A DNA stretch of 64,000 bases from Hyalangium gracile (GTDB taxonomy: Bacteria; Myxococcota; Myxococcia; Myxococcales; Myxococcaceae), in contig NZ_JAHXBG010000017.1 in NCBI RefSeq assembly GCF_020103725.1, positions 177,441-241,440 on the forward strand, in the 5' to 3' direction. A program made the position numbers and the translations under genes. The notes beneath the pieces are model-generated. The model was not told the DNA's origin. It was given only the letters and a program-made list of their open reading frames with translations, and searched no databases. Shown here in pieces: positions 25,280 to 36,674 of this stretch (the first letter of the stretch is position 1; each line of letters opens with the position of its first letter).

Positions 25280-26170
25280 GTGGCTGGCTCCAATGAGAAG
25301 GGGAACTTCAGCGCGGACATCGCGCAGGAAGTGATCGACGCGGCGCTCAAGAGCGTCGAGCGTCGCAACACGCACTCCGACTCGGAGGCGGAGCTGACTC
25401 TGGAGGTCGAGTCAGCCGCGCCCGCGAGCGAGGACGCCGCGGCTTCGGAGGAGGTGTCCGAAGCGGCCGACCCGGCCCCTTCCGCCTCCTCGGAGGAAGT
25501 CGCCGAGCTGACCGCGGCCCTCGAGGCGGCGCGCAAGGAGGTGGAGAGCCTCCACGCGCAGCTCGAGTTCAGCCAGGGCGAGAGCCGCAAGCTGATGGAG
25601 CGCCTCAAGGAGGACCACGAGCGCACCGTCCGCGCCGCGGCCGACCTGGAGAACTACAAGAAGCGCGCCCAGAAGGAGAAGGAGGAGGTCCAGAAGTTCG
25701 GCTCCGAGAAGCTGCTCAAGGACCTCCTGCCGGTGATGGACAACCTGGATCGCGCCATGGACGCCGCGACGAAGTCCCCCGACTTCGTCAGCTTCCACAA
25801 GGGCGTGGCCATGACGCGCAAGTCCTTCGAGGACACGCTGGCGCGCCACGGCGTGAAGTCCTTCAGCGCCAAGGGCCAGGTGTTTGATCCGCGCCTCCAC
25901 GAGGCCATGCAGCAGGTGGAGACGGCCGACGTCCCCGCCGGCCATGTCGCCTTCGAGGTGCTGCGCGGCTACTACCTCAACGAGCGCCTGGCCCGTCCGG
26001 CCCTCGTCGCTGTTGCGCGCGCCCCGGCTCCGCCACCCGAGCCGCCCGCGCCTGTCGCGGCCGCGCAGACTCAGCCTTCTGAACAGACCGGTGGCAGCGC
26101 CGCACCGGATGCGGGCACTTCGCCCGCCGTAACCTCTGAGACCGAGCAACCCGCTGGGGGGAGCCAGTAA
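25280..26170 (+). CDS. grpS: GrpE nucleotide-exchange factor (GrpS-like) with extended ends
   Basis: A 296-residue GrpE, about 100 longer than usual. The core (about 85-240) has the long N-terminal helix ([40 protein letters not shown]), then [35 protein letters not shown] and the beta-domain segment [20 protein letters not shown]. The first 80 residues are acidic, and the last 55 are Pro/Ala/Gln-rich. GrpE releases ADP from DnaK; the dnaK gene follows 6 bases later. In M. xanthus the pair grpS-sglK has this order, and I assign the name on that basis plus the nearby dif genes. The GTG start has no good Shine-Dalgarno sequence. Confidence 0.85.
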   Translation: MAGSNEKGNFSADIAQEVIDAALKSVERRNTHSDSEAELTLEVESAAPASEDAAASEEVSEAADPAPSASSEEVAELTAALEAARKEVESLHAQLEFSQGESRKLMERLKEDHERTVRAAADLENYKKRAQKEKEEVQKFGSEKLLKDLLPVMDNLDRAMDAATKSPDFVSFHKGVAMTRKSFEDTLARHGVKSFSAKGQVFDPRLHEAMQQVETADVPAGHVAFEVLRGYYLNERLARPALVAVARAPAPPPEPPAPVAAAQTQPSEQTGGSAAPDAGTSPAVTSETEQPAGGSQ

Positions 26171-26176
26171 GACGCC

Positions 26177-28009
<1,833 letters not shown>

Positions 28010-28023
28010 GTCTGTCTGGCTGG

Positions 28024-28064
28024 AACGGGCCGTCTGTCCAGACGGTCCGTTGCTTGTGTTTTCC
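28024..28064 (+). terminator. Strong terminator after dnaK/sglK
   Basis: AACGGGCCGTCTG (28024-28036) pairs with CAGACGGTCCGTT (28039-28051) over 13 bp with one G-T pair and a very tight TC loop, followed by a T-rich stretch (GCTTGTGTTTT). It ends the grpE-dnaK unit. Confidence 0.75.
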
Positions 28065-28218
28065 CTGTTTCACGCTTGTTTCGGGGCCTCGGCGCCCCGA
28101 GGCCTACAGGCAGGCGTCCCGGCGTACAGGGAATGTTCAAAAATAAGCGAGTACGCTTCTGAGGGTTGGCGCAATCGGTCACGAGCGCCGGTGGCGCTTC
28201 TCTCAGGAGCACTCACTC

Positions 28219-31200
28219 ATGTTGGACATCCCGGGCTACAGGGTTCTTGGGACGATCAGGGCCACAGGCTCCAACGCGCTCTTCCATGCAATGCGCGAGG
28301 CGGATGGCCTGCCCGTCATCATCAAGACGCCGATGGCGCCTTCCCCGGGCCCGCGCGAGCGTGAGCGCTACCAGCGCGAGTTCAGCATCCTCCAGCGGCT
28401 GAGGGACGTGAAGGGAGTGGCGCGGCCCTTTGCGTGCGAGAGCATCCACGAGCGGCCCGTGCTGTTGCTGGAGCGGGTGCAGGGCGAGACGCTCTCGGAG
28501 GTGGTGGGCCGGCCCCTGGAAGTCACGCTCTTCCTGAGCGTGGCGCTGTCGCTGGCCAGCACGCTGGCGGAGATCCACAACCGCAACGTCATCCACAAGG
28601 ACATCAAGCCCTCCAACATCATCCTCGAGCCGAGCGGAGAGGCGAGGCTGATCGATTTCGGAGTGGCCACGCTGCAGAAGGTGGAGCACCTGGCGGCGTC
28701 CCCCGGGCACCTCATCGAGGGGACGCTGGCGTACATGTCGCCGGAGCAGACGGGGCGGATGAACCGGGCGGTGGACTACCGCACGGACTTCTACTCGTTG
28801 GGCGTCACGCTGTACGAGCTGCTCACGGGCCAGCGGCCGTTCCAGGGCAAGGACGCGCTGGAGTGGTTCCACGCGCACATGGCGCAGACGCCCCGGCCGC
28901 CGCACGAGCTGAACGAGAAGGTGTCTGCCGCGCTGTCGGCCATCGTGATGAAGCTGATGGCGAAGACCGCCGAGGAGCGCTACCAGAGCGCCGAGGGGCT
29001 GAGGGCGGACCTGCTGCGGTGCCGGGACGAGCTGGGGCAGGGCGCTCCGAGCCCGTTCGTCCCCGGCGAGCATGATGCACCCAACCGCTTCCAGCTGCCG
29101 CAGCGGCTGTATGGCCGTGAGGAGCAGGTCTCCTCCCTGCTCCAGGGCTTCGAGCGGGTGGTGACGAGCGCCCGGCCGGAGCTGTTCCTGGTGAGTGGCT
29201 ATTCGGGGATTGGCAAGTCGTCGGTGGTGCACGAGCTGCACAAGCCGGTGGTGCAGCGGCGCAGCTTCTTCCTCACCGGCAAGTTCGACCAGTTCCAGCG
29301 GGATGTGCCCTACGCCACCCTGGCGCAGGCCATTCGCGGGCTGGTGCAGCAGCTGCTGGCGGGGACCGAGGAGGCGCTGGCCCAGTGGCGCAGCCGGCTC
29401 AACGAGGCGTGGGAGGGGCACGGGCGGGTGCTGGTGGAGCTGGTGCCGCAGCTGGAGGTGCTGGTGGGCCCACAGCCGCCGCTGCCGGAGCTCTCTGTCA
29501 GCGATGCGCAGCACCGCTTCCGGCGGGTGGTCCGGCAGTTCCTGGGCGTCTTCGCCCGCCCCGAGCACCCGCTGGTGGTGTTCCTGGATGATCTGCAGTG
29601 GGCGGACCTGGCCAGCCTGAAGCTCATCGAGCAGCTGCTGTCCCAGAAGGAGACGCCGCCGGTGCTTTGGATTGGCGCGTACCGGGACAACGAGGTGAGC
29701 TCGTCGCACCCGCTGGTGTCGGTGCTGGAGGAGGTGCGCAAGGCCGGAGCGCGCATCACCGACATCCGGCTGGAGCCGCTGAGCCTGAGGCAGGTGGAGC
29801 AGCTGGTGGGGGACACGCTGCCCGGCGCCGGAGAGGAGCTGATCATCCCGCTGTCGGCGCTGGTGCACGAGAAGACGGGCGGCAATCCCTTCTTCCTGCT
29901 GCAGTTCATGGAGACGCTCAACCAGGACGGCCTGCTGGTGCGCACCCCCGAGGGCGGGTGGCGCTGGAGCCCCGAAGGGGTGAAGGCGCGAGCGTACTCG
30001 GACAACGTGGTGGACTTCATGGTGGGCAAGCTGCGCCAGCTGCCCGCCGTCACCCAGCAGCTGCTGCAAGTCGCGGCCTGCGTGGGCAACAGCTTCATGC
30101 TCCCCATGCTGGGCACCCTCTCGGCGCGGGAGGCGACGGTGGAGGTGGAGCAGGGGCTGGAGCCCGCGCTGCGGGAGGGCCTGCTGATGCGCGCGGGCTC
30201 GGAGCAGTATCGCTTCCTGCATGACCGCATCCAGCAGGCGGCCCACGCCCTCATCTCGGAGCAGGAGCGCAAGGCCCTCCATTTGAGGATTGGCCGGCTG
30301 ATGCTGGAGAGCCTGTCGCCGGAGCAGCTGCGCGAGAGTCTCTTCGAGGTGGTCAGTCAGCTCAACGCGGGCGTGGACCTCATCGAGGAGCCCGCCGAGC
30401 GCCACCGCCTGGCCCGGCTGAACGCCGAGGCGGGAAGGCAGGCCCGGGCGTCGGTGGCGCTGCGTCCCGCCATCAGCTACTTCACGGCGGCCTTCGCGCT
30501 CATCCCCGGAGACCCCTGGGACACGGACTACGCGCTGGCCTTCCAGGCGCGGATGGGGCGCGCCCAGTGCGACATGGTGAGTGGCAACCTCCAGGGGGCG
30601 CGCGTGCTGGTGGAGGAGCTTCGCTCCCGGGCTCGCGAGCCTGGGGACATGACGGAGGCCTACTGCCTGCTGGCGGACTGCTTCATGTCGACAGGGGACA
30701 TCCCCTCCGCCACCTCCACCATGCTGGAGTGCGTGGAGAGGCTGGGCATGCCCATGGCCGCGCATCCGACGTGGCAGGAGGCGTCGGCGGCCCAGGAAGA
30801 GGTGAGGCGGTTGCTGGGCGCGCGCCCCATCGACAGCCTCATCGAGCTGCCGCGGATGACCGACCCGGAGACGCAGGTGAGGATGCGCGCCCTGGCCGTG
30901 CTCTTTCCGAAGGCCTACGTCACCGACAATGCGCTGCTCACCATCGTCCTGAGCCGCATGGTCGCGCTCTCCTTGCAGCATGGCTTCGTGGCCGATGCGG
31001 TGGTGGGCTTCGCCTGGTTCGGCGAGCTGTCGGTTGCCTTGTTCAAGCAATACCGGGAGGGCCAGGCCTGGGTGGTGCTCGCGCGTTCGCTCGTGGAGCG
31101 CTACGAGCTGGAGGCCTACCGGAGCCGGGTCGTCCTGGCCCTGCAGGGCATCAGCTTCTGGACGGCGCCGCTGTCCACCGTTCAGGAGATCACCCTGGCG

Positions 31201-33516
31201 GGCTTCCAGCACTCGCTCCAGTCAGGTGAGCTCTACTGGGCCTGCTACTTCGCCTCCTCGCTCGTGGGCAACCGGATCTCGATGGGGCACGACCTGGGGG
31301 ACGTCCTCCAGGAGGCCATCACGCGCATGGACTTCGTGCGCAAGGTGGGCGTCTTTGACGCCATGGATGGGCTGCGCATCGCGCAGGCCGTGGTCCGGAA
31401 CCTGAGGGGAGAGTCGAGCGCGTTCGGTTCGCTCACATCCGAGGGCTTCGACGAGAAGGAGTACGAGGCGACGCTCACGTCCAGGCGGATGAGCACCACG
31501 CAAGGCAGCTACTGGACCCACAAGCTCGAGGCGCGCTTCGTGGCAGGGGACTACCCAGAGGCGCGGCGGGCGGCGGAGAAGGCGGGCGAGTTCCTCTGGT
31601 CCATGCACACCACCCTCCGGTTGAGGGATTACCACCTCTACCGCGCGCTCACGCTGGCCGCGCTCTTCGAGGAGCTCACGCCGGAGCAGCAGGCGCGGTC
31701 CCTGAGCGAGATCCGCCAGCACCGCGAGCATCTGGCGGAGTGGGCGGAGCATTCCCCCGAGAGCAGCCGCGCGGGGGAGCGGGTGGTGTTCGGAGAGCTG
31801 GCCCGTCTGGAGGGGCGGCCGGATGAAGCGTCGCGCGCCTACGAGGAGGCCATCCAGGTAGCCCGCGCGGGTGGGACTCCCCAGTACCTGGGGCTGGCCA
31901 GCGAGCTGGCGGCGAACTTCTGGCGCTCGAGGCGGTCACCCATCGTCGCGCACACCTTCGCGCGCGAGGCCCGGGCGGCGTACCTGCAATGGGGGGCGCT
32001 CGCCAAGGTGCAGCAGCTGGACTCCTTGTGGCCGAACCTGGGGCCCGCTCCGGTATCCTCGGCGGAGACCCAGACCAGCAGCACGGACTCGACGCGGATC
32101 GACGCGCTGACGGTGGTGAAGGCGCAGCAGGCCATCTCCGGGGAGATCATCCTGGAGCGGCTGGTGACCACGCTGGTGAGAGCGGCCATCGAGAACGCGG
32201 GCGCGCAACGCGGAGTGCTCCTGCTGCCGAGTGGGGACACGCTCTCGGTGGTAGCCACCGCCACCGCCTCTTCGGGCAGCGTGGAGCTGCCATCCGCCGA
32301 CGGCGGCGCTCGCGGGGAGCTGCCGTGGACGATCCTGTCCTATGTGAGGCGGACGCGGGAGCACGTGCTCATCGGAGATGCCACGAGGCCGCATCCCTTC
32401 TCGGGGGACGAGTACCTGGTGCGAAGCGGAGCGCGGTCGGTGCTGTGCCTGCCGCTGATGAGGCAGGAGCAGTTCACCGGGGCGCTGTACCTGGAGAACA
32501 ACCTGGCGACCAACGCGTTCAGCCCGGCGCGGCTGGCGCTGCTGGGGCACATCGCCTCGCAGGCGGCCATCTCCATCGAGAACGCGAGGCTGTACGCGGA
32601 CGTGCAGCGGGCGCGGCAGGAGCTGAGGCAGGCCAATGACGAGCTGGAGCAGCGGGTGGAGGAGCGCACGCGGGAGCTGAAGCAGGCGCAGGCGAGGCTG
32701 GTGGACACGGCGCGTTCGGTGGGAATGGCGGAGGTGGCCTCCAACGTGCTGCACAACGTGGGCAACGTGCTGACCAGCGCCGTCATCAACCTGGAGATGA
32801 TGCAGCGGGCGGTGGGAGCATCGAGACTGGGCAAGCTGAAGCAGGCGACAGGTCTGCTGCTGGAGCACCGGCAGGAGCTGTCGAGCTTCCTGGCGCCAGG
32901 CGCGAGAGGAGGGCACCTGCCGGAGTACCTGGCGAGGCTGGCCGACGAGCTGGTGGCCCAGCAGACGCGGCTGGTGGAGGACATGGATGCGATGGGGCGG
33001 CACATCGAGCACATCCGGGCCATCGTCCAGGTGCAGCAGACGTACGCGAAGACGTCGCTGATGACGGAGGAGTGCGACCTGGGTCAGCTGGTCGAGGATG
33101 CGCTGAGGATCCAGATGGCGGCGCTGCAGCGGCACGGGGTGACGGTGCACAAGGAGCTCGCACCGGTGCCGAGGCTGAAGGTGGACAAGCACAAGGTGCT
33201 GCAGATTCTCATCAACCTGCTGAGCAACGCGAAGTACGCGATGGATGGCTCACCCGAGGGAGAGCGTCTCATGACGGTGAGGCTGAGGGTGGAGGGCCAG
33301 CACGTCCAGATCCAGGTGGAGGACGACGGGATGGGGATCGCGCCAGAGGCGAGGGAGAACCTGTTCACGCACGGGTTCACGACGCGCAAGGACGGACACG
33401 GGTTCGGGCTGCACTCGAGCGCGCTGGCGGCGCAGATGCTGGGAGGACGGCTGACGCTGGAGAGTGAGGGGACCGGCAAGGGAGCCGTCGCCACGCTGGA
33501 GCTTCCACTCTCCTGA
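28219..33516 (+). CDS. Trifunctional Ser/Thr protein kinase - AAA-type ATPase - GAF - sensor histidine kinase
   Basis: A 1765-residue cytoplasmic signalling protein. Residues 1-270 are a Ser/Thr kinase with HKDIKPSN near 126-133 and DFG at 146-148; the glycine loop is poor (TIRATGSN) but the Lys of VIIKTP is present. A large AAA_16-type ATPase follows, with Walker A GYSGIGKSS near 327-335 and VVFLDDLQWAD near 453-463. A helical TPR-like region (about 640-1270) leads to a GAF domain (about 1315-1460), a coiled coil, and a histidine kinase with H1512 in VLHNVGNVLTS, N box ILINLLSNAKYAMD near 1664, G1 DDGMGIAP near 1702 and G2 GHGFGLH near 1726. No receiver domain is attached. Such giants are common in myxobacteria and cyanobacteria; their inputs are mostly unknown. 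A second Ser/Thr kinase gene follows 51 bases later. Confidence 0.9.
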   Translation: MLDIPGYRVLGTIRATGSNALFHAMREADGLPVIIKTPMAPSPGPRERERYQREFSILQRLRDVKGVARPFACESIHERPVLLLERVQGETLSEVVGRPLEVTLFLSVALSLASTLAEIHNRNVIHKDIKPSNIILEPSGEARLIDFGVATLQKVEHLAASPGHLIEGTLAYMSPEQTGRMNRAVDYRTDFYSLGVTLYELLTGQRPFQGKDALEWFHAHMAQTPRPPHELNEKVSAALSAIVMKLMAKTAEERYQSAEGLRADLLRCRDELGQGAPSPFVPGEHDAPNRFQLPQRLYGREEQVSSLLQGFERVVTSARPELFLVSGYSGIGKSSVVHELHKPVVQRRSFFLTGKFDQFQRDVPYATLAQAIRGLVQQLLAGTEEALAQWRSRLNEAWEGHGRVLVELVPQLEVLVGPQPPLPELSVSDAQHRFRRVVRQFLGVFARPEHPLVVFLDDLQWADLASLKLIEQLLSQKETPPVLWIGAYRDNEVSSSHPLVSVLEEVRKAGARITDIRLEPLSLRQVEQLVGDTLPGAGEELIIPLSALVHEKTGGNPFFLLQFMETLNQDGLLVRTPEGGWRWSPEGVKARAYSDNVVDFMVGKLRQLPAVTQQLLQVAACVGNSFMLPMLGTLSAREATVEVEQGLEPALREGLLMRAGSEQYRFLHDRIQQAAHALISEQERKALHLRIGRLMLESLSPEQLRESLFEVVSQLNAGVDLIEEPAERHRLARLNAEAGRQARASVALRPAISYFTAAFALIPGDPWDTDYALAFQARMGRAQCDMVSGNLQGARVLVEELRSRAREPGDMTEAYCLLADCFMSTGDIPSATSTMLECVERLGMPMAAHPTWQEASAAQEEVRRLLGARPIDSLIELPRMTDPETQVRMRALAVLFPKAYVTDNALLTIVLSRMVALSLQHGFVADAVVGFAWFGELSVALFKQYREGQAWVVLARSLVERYELEAYRSRVVLALQGISFWTAPLSTVQEITLAGFQHSLQSGELYWACYFASSLVGNRISMGHDLGDVLQEAITRMDFVRKVGVFDAMDGLRIAQAVVRNLRGESSAFGSLTSEGFDEKEYEATLTSRRMSTTQGSYWTHKLEARFVAGDYPEARRAAEKAGEFLWSMHTTLRLRDYHLYRALTLAALFEELTPEQQARSLSEIRQHREHLAEWAEHSPESSRAGERVVFGELARLEGRPDEASRAYEEAIQVARAGGTPQYLGLASELAANFWRSRRSPIVAHTFAREARAAYLQWGALAKVQQLDSLWPNLGPAPVSSAETQTSSTDSTRIDALTVVKAQQAISGEIILERLVTTLVRAAIENAGAQRGVLLLPSGDTLSVVATATASSGSVELPSADGGARGELPWTILSYVRRTREHVLIGDATRPHPFSGDEYLVRSGARSVLCLPLMRQEQFTGALYLENNLATNAFSPARLALLGHIASQAAISIENARLYADVQRARQELRQANDELEQRVEERTRELKQAQARLVDTARSVGMAEVASNVLHNVGNVLTSAVINLEMMQRAVGASRLGKLKQATGLLLEHRQELSSFLAPGARGGHLPEYLARLADELVAQQTRLVEDMDAMGRHIEHIRAIVQVQQTYAKTSLMTEECDLGQLVEDALRIQMAALQRHGVTVHKELAPVPRLKVDKHKVLQILINLLSNAKYAMDGSPEGERLMTVRLRVEGQHVQIQVEDDGMGIAPEARENLFTHGFTTRKDGHGFGLHSSALAAQMLGGRLTLESEGTGKGAVATLELPLS

Positions 33517-33567
33517 CCGCTGGAGACCGAACGGGGGCCTTCCCGCGATGGGGCCTCCCGGTGTTCA

Positions 33568-35067
33568 ATGGGCCCCGTGGAGTTCCCATCACTCGAGGCC
33601 GAGGTCGCCTTCCTGCGGGGCCTGGTGTCCGTCCAACGGCTGACGGACGACATCCTCGAAGACTGCTTCGAGCGAGGGCTGGACCTCGACACCGGGCTGG
33701 ACGTGTTCCTCACCCAGTGCGCCAGGATGGTGCACGCGGTGGCGGGCTTCGTGTCCCTCCGGGGCACGCAGCACCCGGTGCTGACCCGGGTGCTGGGCGA
33801 GCTGGGCGTGGACGTCTTCGAGGCGGTGAAGTGGACGGGGCCGCGGCGGCTGGACGGCGGGCGGATGCTCTTCTGCACGCAGCTCACGCTCGGCAAGCTG
33901 CAGCTGGGCTCGCTGGGGCTGGTGGTGGAGGGGCGCTTCGAGGACGGCGGGCGGCTGGTGATGAAGCTGGTGGAGGCCATCGGCGAGCAGCTCGACTCGG
34001 CGGTGCTGGGCTTCCTGGCGCTCACGGACGGGCGCAGCGCGCTGGATCGGCTGGACGAGCTGGCCGTGGACGAGGACGCGACCCCCGTGGGGCGGGGCCG
34101 CATCGGCCGCTACGAGGTGGTGACGCCGCTGGGCACGGGCGGCATGGCGCAGGTGCTGGTGGCGCGCGCCCGAGGGCCCGAGGGCCTGGGACGGCTGGTG
34201 GCCCTCAAGCGCATCCTCCCGCACCTGGCCACCGACCCCGTCATCGTGCAGCAGTTCCTGGATGAGGCGCGCATCGGCCTGCGCCTGTCCCACCCCAACC
34301 TCGTCACCGTCTACGACATCGGCGAGGCGCAGGGCGCGTACTACATCGCCATGGAGCTGGTGCGGGGCGTGGACCTGGACCGGCTGCTCAAGGCGCTGAA
34401 GGCTCCGCTGCCGCCGGCCATGGCGGTGGCAGTGGTGGCGCAGGGGCTGCTCGGGCTGCATGCGGCGCACACGCTGCGAGGCGAGGACGGGGCGCCGCTC
34501 CTCCTGGTGCACCGGGACATGTCCCCGCACAACCTCATGGTGGGCTTCGACGGGCGGGTGAAGGTGCTGGACTTCGGCGTGGCCAAGGCGCGCATGCAGC
34601 GCACGGTGACGCTGCCCGGCATCGTCAAGGGCAAGCCCCTCTACATGTCTCCCGAGCAGGCGCGCGGCGAGCGGCTGGATGCGCGCAGCGATCTGTTCGC
34701 CCTGGGGCTCATCCTCTACGAGGCCCTCACGGGCAAGCGCGCCTTCGACAAGGGCGATGAGCTGGCCAGCATGTACGCCATCTGCGACGAGCAGCTGCGC
34801 CGGCCCGAGCGCATCCCCAAGCCGCTGTGGGACGTGATGGCGGTGGCGCTGGCCAAGAGCCCCGGTGAGCGCTTCCGCAGCGCCCAGGAGATGGCCGAGC
34901 GGCTCATGGAGGTGGTGCCTCCCGCCAAGGACGCGGAGCTGGCCCGGCTGATGGCCGGGAACTTCCCGGACCGGCTGCGCGAGCTGGCCCGGCTGGACCG
35001 CACCTCCGATGAGAAGTCCAAGGCGGGCCAGACACAGGTCCGCGGTCCGGTGAAGCCCCAGCGCTGA
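33568..35067 (+). CDS. Ser/Thr protein kinase with N-terminal sensory-like domain
   Basis: A 499-residue Hanks-type kinase. The first 175 residues (VSVQRLTDDILEDCFERGLD, VAGFVSLRGTQHPV, LTLGKLQLGSLGLVVEGRF) look like a small-molecule-binding domain of the GAF type, though I cannot be certain. The kinase domain (about 182-440) has GTGGMAQVL near 190, the Lys of VALKRILP, HRDMSPHN near 315, DFGVAKAR near 335 and YMSPEQARGERLDARSDLFA. The C-terminus is soluble, with no membrane segment or PASTA domain, so it is cytoplasmic. HRDxSPHN is the typical catalytic loop of myxobacterial kinases. It probably shares a transcript with the preceding giant kinase gene. Confidence 0.88.
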   Translation: MGPVEFPSLEAEVAFLRGLVSVQRLTDDILEDCFERGLDLDTGLDVFLTQCARMVHAVAGFVSLRGTQHPVLTRVLGELGVDVFEAVKWTGPRRLDGGRMLFCTQLTLGKLQLGSLGLVVEGRFEDGGRLVMKLVEAIGEQLDSAVLGFLALTDGRSALDRLDELAVDEDATPVGRGRIGRYEVVTPLGTGGMAQVLVARARGPEGLGRLVALKRILPHLATDPVIVQQFLDEARIGLRLSHPNLVTVYDIGEAQGAYYIAMELVRGVDLDRLLKALKAPLPPAMAVAVVAQGLLGLHAAHTLRGEDGAPLLLVHRDMSPHNLMVGFDGRVKVLDFGVAKARMQRTVTLPGIVKGKPLYMSPEQARGERLDARSDLFALGLILYEALTGKRAFDKGDELASMYAICDEQLRRPERIPKPLWDVMAVALAKSPGERFRSAQEMAERLMEVVPPAKDAELARLMAGNFPDRLRELARLDRTSDEKSKAGQTQVRGPVKPQR

Positions 35068-35092
35068 GCCCTCGCGCGGGCTCCCTCACGAG

Positions 35093-35123
35093 CCGAGCGC
35101 CGGCGGTGCTCACCGGCGCTCGG
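35093..35123. terminator. Hairpin between convergent genes
   Basis: CCGAGCGCCGG (35093-35103) and CCGGCGCTCGG (35113-35123) form a perfect 11-bp stem with a 9-base loop in the 78-base gap between the convergent kinase and DUF2382 genes. No T run, but a bidirectional role is likely. Confidence 0.55.
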
Positions 35124-35145
35124 GGGCCTCCGCCTGCTGTCGCGC

Positions 35146-35946
35146 TCAGGAGCGGCGCAGCGTGGGATCATCCGGAGTCAGATCCAGCTTGCGAGACCCC
35201 TCCACCTCCCCGTCACTGCGGATGTCCACCTTCTCGTGGCGCACCGTCTCCGCCACGCGCTGCTCCTCCTCGATGGCGTCCTTGCGGATGATGACCTCCT
35301 CATCCACCACCGCGCGCTTCCGCACCTCCACCTCCTCGGCGCGCAGCGGCACCACCACCGTCTCCTCCTGGAAGGAGGCGTGCATCGCCGGCCGATCCTT
35401 CACGTCCCGGCGCTCCACCCGGACGCGCTCGCGCTTCACCGGGACGGACAGCTCCTTCTCCTCCTCGATGACGTCCTTGTGGACGCGCACCTCGCCGGCC
35501 TGCCGCTCGCGCTTGGTGACGTCCAGCTCCTCCTTGTAGACGGGCACGGCCACCTCGTCCCTGCCCACCATGGGCCTCTCGACGCCCGCCGCCGACGCGT
35601 TCGCCGTCAGCCCCGCGGTGTCCGCGCCCAGTCCCAGGCCCGTGCTCCGCTCGGCGGGTACGCCCACCGTGCCCGGCCCCACGCCCGCTCCTCCGCCCGT
35701 CCCGGCCAGCACGCCCCGGTCCTCCCCGAGCGAGAAGCGGTGCAGCCCCTCCTTCCCATGGAGGAGGATGATCTCCCCGTCGCGGATGTCGCTGATCTCC
35801 TCGTAGCGGCAGACATAGTCCTTCGGGAAGAAGAGCCCCTTCTCGATCAGGAACTCGCCGTCCTGCACCGCGAAGACGCGGCCGAGCTTCTCGCCGTCGA
35901 TGCTGCGGACCGTCATTCCCTCTTTGATGTCGCTGCGCTGATACAT
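35146..35946 (-). CDS. PRC-barrel/DUF2382 (YsnF/AvaK-type) stress protein
   Basis: A 266-residue protein. Residues about 5-70 are PRC-barrel-like (IKEGMTVRSIDGEKLGRVFA, LIEKGLFFPKDYVCRYEEIS). A Gly/Ala-rich linker (about 80-120) leads to a DUF2382 domain (about 125-255) with its three repeated charged blocks: VPVYKEELDVTKRERQAGEV, LSVPVKRERVRVERRDV and VVVPLRAEEVEVRKRAVV. This domain is linked to stress-responsive YsnF/AvaK proteins; the molecular function is not known. The gene at 36675 encodes a second protein of the same plan on the opposite strand. Confidence 0.83.
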   Translation of the reverse strand: MYQRSDIKEGMTVRSIDGEKLGRVFAVQDGEFLIEKGLFFPKDYVCRYEEISDIRDGEIILLHGKEGLHRFSLGEDRGVLAGTGGGAGVGPGTVGVPAERSTGLGLGADTAGLTANASAAGVERPMVGRDEVAVPVYKEELDVTKRERQAGEVRVHKDVIEEEKELSVPVKRERVRVERRDVKDRPAMHASFQEETVVVPLRAEEVEVRKRAVVDEEVIIRKDAIEEEQRVAETVRHEKVDIRSDGEVEGSRKLDLTPDDPTLRRS

Positions 35947-36269
35947 GGCTCTCCCCCGTCGTGGGTGGCGACCGGCCGATGCACTCGCACCGGTCCGATG
36001 ACGCCAGGTGTCCGAGAAGTCGGGAGCCGCGCCCTGTCCGGCACCACCCCGACTCCCCTCGAAACTGGGGGCTCATCGTGTGCGCGACAGCCCTTCCCGG
36101 ATCACCGTTCGGCGGCACGTTGGTGCCCTTGCCCTCCCTTCAAGGGCCCACGGCCGGTCGCCTCCCGCTCGGGGGGCGGAGCGTGGGCCCCGGGCCCGGG
36201 CTTACCGTGGAGGGCTCCCATCCAAATGTTCGCTGCGCGAAAGCGGCCCACTTCAGGGGGTGGCTGCAC
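35947..36269. other. Gene-free divergent intergenic region
   Basis: These 323 bases separate the minus-strand DUF2382 gene from the small plus-strand membrane protein gene. Short frames cross it but none looks coding. It should hold promoters for both directions; I could not pick out convincing -35/-10 pairs. A GC-only stretch (about 36170-36202) could form local hairpins. Confidence 0.6.
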
Positions 36270-36635
36270 ATGAAGAGCAAGCAGAGGAGAGCTCGCGACC
36301 GCTGGAGGGAGGCGCTCGTGGGCGGGCTGGCGGGCCTCGGAGTGCCCATGCTGCTCCTGGGGATGGCTGGGGGGAGGAGGGCCCCGGCCCATCCGGCGAC
36401 CGTGGGGGCGGTTGCCGGCCTGCTGGGGGCGCTGGTGGGAGGGGGGCTCGCGCGGCGGCCGGGGGAGCGGCCCTCGCTCCGCCAGGTCGAGCCCGTCCCC
36501 CTGGAGGAGCACGCACCGCGGGAGCGGACGATGCGGCTCGAGCCTCCCCAGGAGGATGCGCCCGAGCCACGCAGGGGGCCCAGCGGGCGCGAGCGGCACT
36601 GGCTCCTGAGAGAGGCCGTGGGCTCGGCCTCCTGA
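36270..36635 (+). CDS. Small membrane-anchored hypothetical protein
   Basis: A 121-residue protein with a basic start (MKSKQRRARDRWREA), two short hydrophobic, glycine-rich segments (VGGLAGLGVPMLLLGMAGG about 17-35 and TVGAVAGLLGALVGGGLA about 44-61) and an acidic, Pro/Arg-rich cytoplasmic-like tail. I do not recognise a family. ATG 36270 is preceded by AGGGGGTGG. It lies 39 bases before the second DUF2382 gene on the same strand, suggesting cotranscription. Coding potential is supported by codon bias only, so it remains uncertain. Confidence 0.5.
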   Translation: MKSKQRRARDRWREALVGGLAGLGVPMLLLGMAGGRRAPAHPATVGAVAGLLGALVGGGLARRPGERPSLRQVEPVPLEEHAPRERTMRLEPPQEDAPEPRRGPSGRERHWLLREAVGSAS

Positions 36636-36674
36636 GGAAGGCGCTCGAGGCCTGGATGCCTGAAGGGGGACGCG

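Noticed and set aside
24433..25626. N-terminal extension of the lipoprotein nuclease frame by about 398 codons
   Set aside because: The extension runs through the oppositely oriented histone-like and grpE genes and is low-complexity; the lipobox start at 24432 is far better.
28140..28218. A sigma-54 promoter (GG-N10-GC) before the trifunctional kinase gene
   Set aside because: TTGGCGC is present near 28165 but the required GC at the -12 position is missing.
28213..31212. A 999-codon minus-strand open frame opposite the trifunctional kinase
   Set aside because: Same cause: low-complexity His/Arg/Gln-rich translation and no domain, opposite a gene with clear kinase and ATPase motifs.
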